NCBI GenBank assembly: GCA_937952925.1
Contig: CALFYA010000264.1
Coordinates: 1-6,298, forward strand
Direction: 5' to 3'
DNA from: an uncultured Moraxellaceae bacterium
GTDB taxonomy: Bacteria > Pseudomonadota > Gammaproteobacteria > Pseudomonadales > Moraxellaceae
Length of the DNA: 6,298 bases
A model generated the notes under the pieces. That model was given only the letters and a program-made list of their open reading frames with translations, did no database searches and was not told where the DNA came from. The position numbers and the translations under genes were made by a program. Shown piece after piece: positions 6,223-6,298 of this stretch. How positions within the stretch are numbered: the first letter of the stretch is position 1; every line of letters starts with the position of its first letter.

Positions 6223-6298
6223 GTTTATGCTCAGCGCAATATTGAGCGAAGCCGCGCAGCATGCATCGTCTGATTTTTGTCCTGATTGCTCCCCATAG

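Noticed and set aside
6261..6298. Possible start of a plus-strand gene reading MHRLIFVLIAPH and running off the right edge
   Set aside because: The hydrophobic start resembles a signal peptide, but no ribosome binding site is visible and only 12 codons can be seen.
6231..6298. Possible 3' end of a minus-strand gene ending in MHAARLRSILR with a TGA at 6231-6233
   Set aside because: The position just before a potentially bidirectional terminator is suggestive, but about 20 codons with no recognisable motif are too little to call a gene.

Overview
The window carries the 3' part of a RecBCD-type recombination operon, one membrane-transporter gene that continues that operon, a convergent metallo-hydrolase gene, and, beyond an AT-rich divergent intergenic region, a small gene whose product begins with a textbook double-glycine leader. 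RecB and RecD of the heterotrimeric RecBCD class, the YfcA-like transporter and the fairly even base composition of the coding DNA point to a Gram-negative proteobacterium, most likely a gammaproteobacterium. I cannot name the genus; a Moraxellaceae-like origin is only a guess.

Layout. Positions 1-2325 (+) hold the C-terminal part of RecB (late helicase motifs plus the nuclease domain), open at the left edge. It overlaps recD (2322-4046, +) through an ATGA junction. The stop codon of recD is directly followed by the start codon of a TSUP/TauE-SafE (YfcA-like) transporter (4047-4829, +). These three genes look like one translationally coupled unit, probably continuing from recC or other genes to the left. 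Only 13 bases separate the transporter from the end of an MBL-fold metallo-hydrolase gene on the minus strand (4843-5724).

The 244-base region 5725-5968 separates the divergently transcribed hydrolase and peptide genes and must hold both promoters; it is clearly more AT-rich than the coding DNA. It contains a CRP-like half-symmetric site and a 7-bp palindrome, both weak evidence. The peptide gene (5969-6175, +) encodes 68 residues: a 15-residue leader ending in Gly-Gly and a 53-residue cysteine-free core. It is closed by a strong 12-bp-stem terminator (6194-6222). No exporter, C39 peptidase, modification enzyme or recognisable immunity gene is visible, so the peptide would have to be processed by machinery encoded elsewhere.

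The most interesting item is this orphan double-glycine peptide. Second is a long, very acidic insertion between the helicase and nuclease domains of RecB. The rest is ordinary chromosomal gene content.
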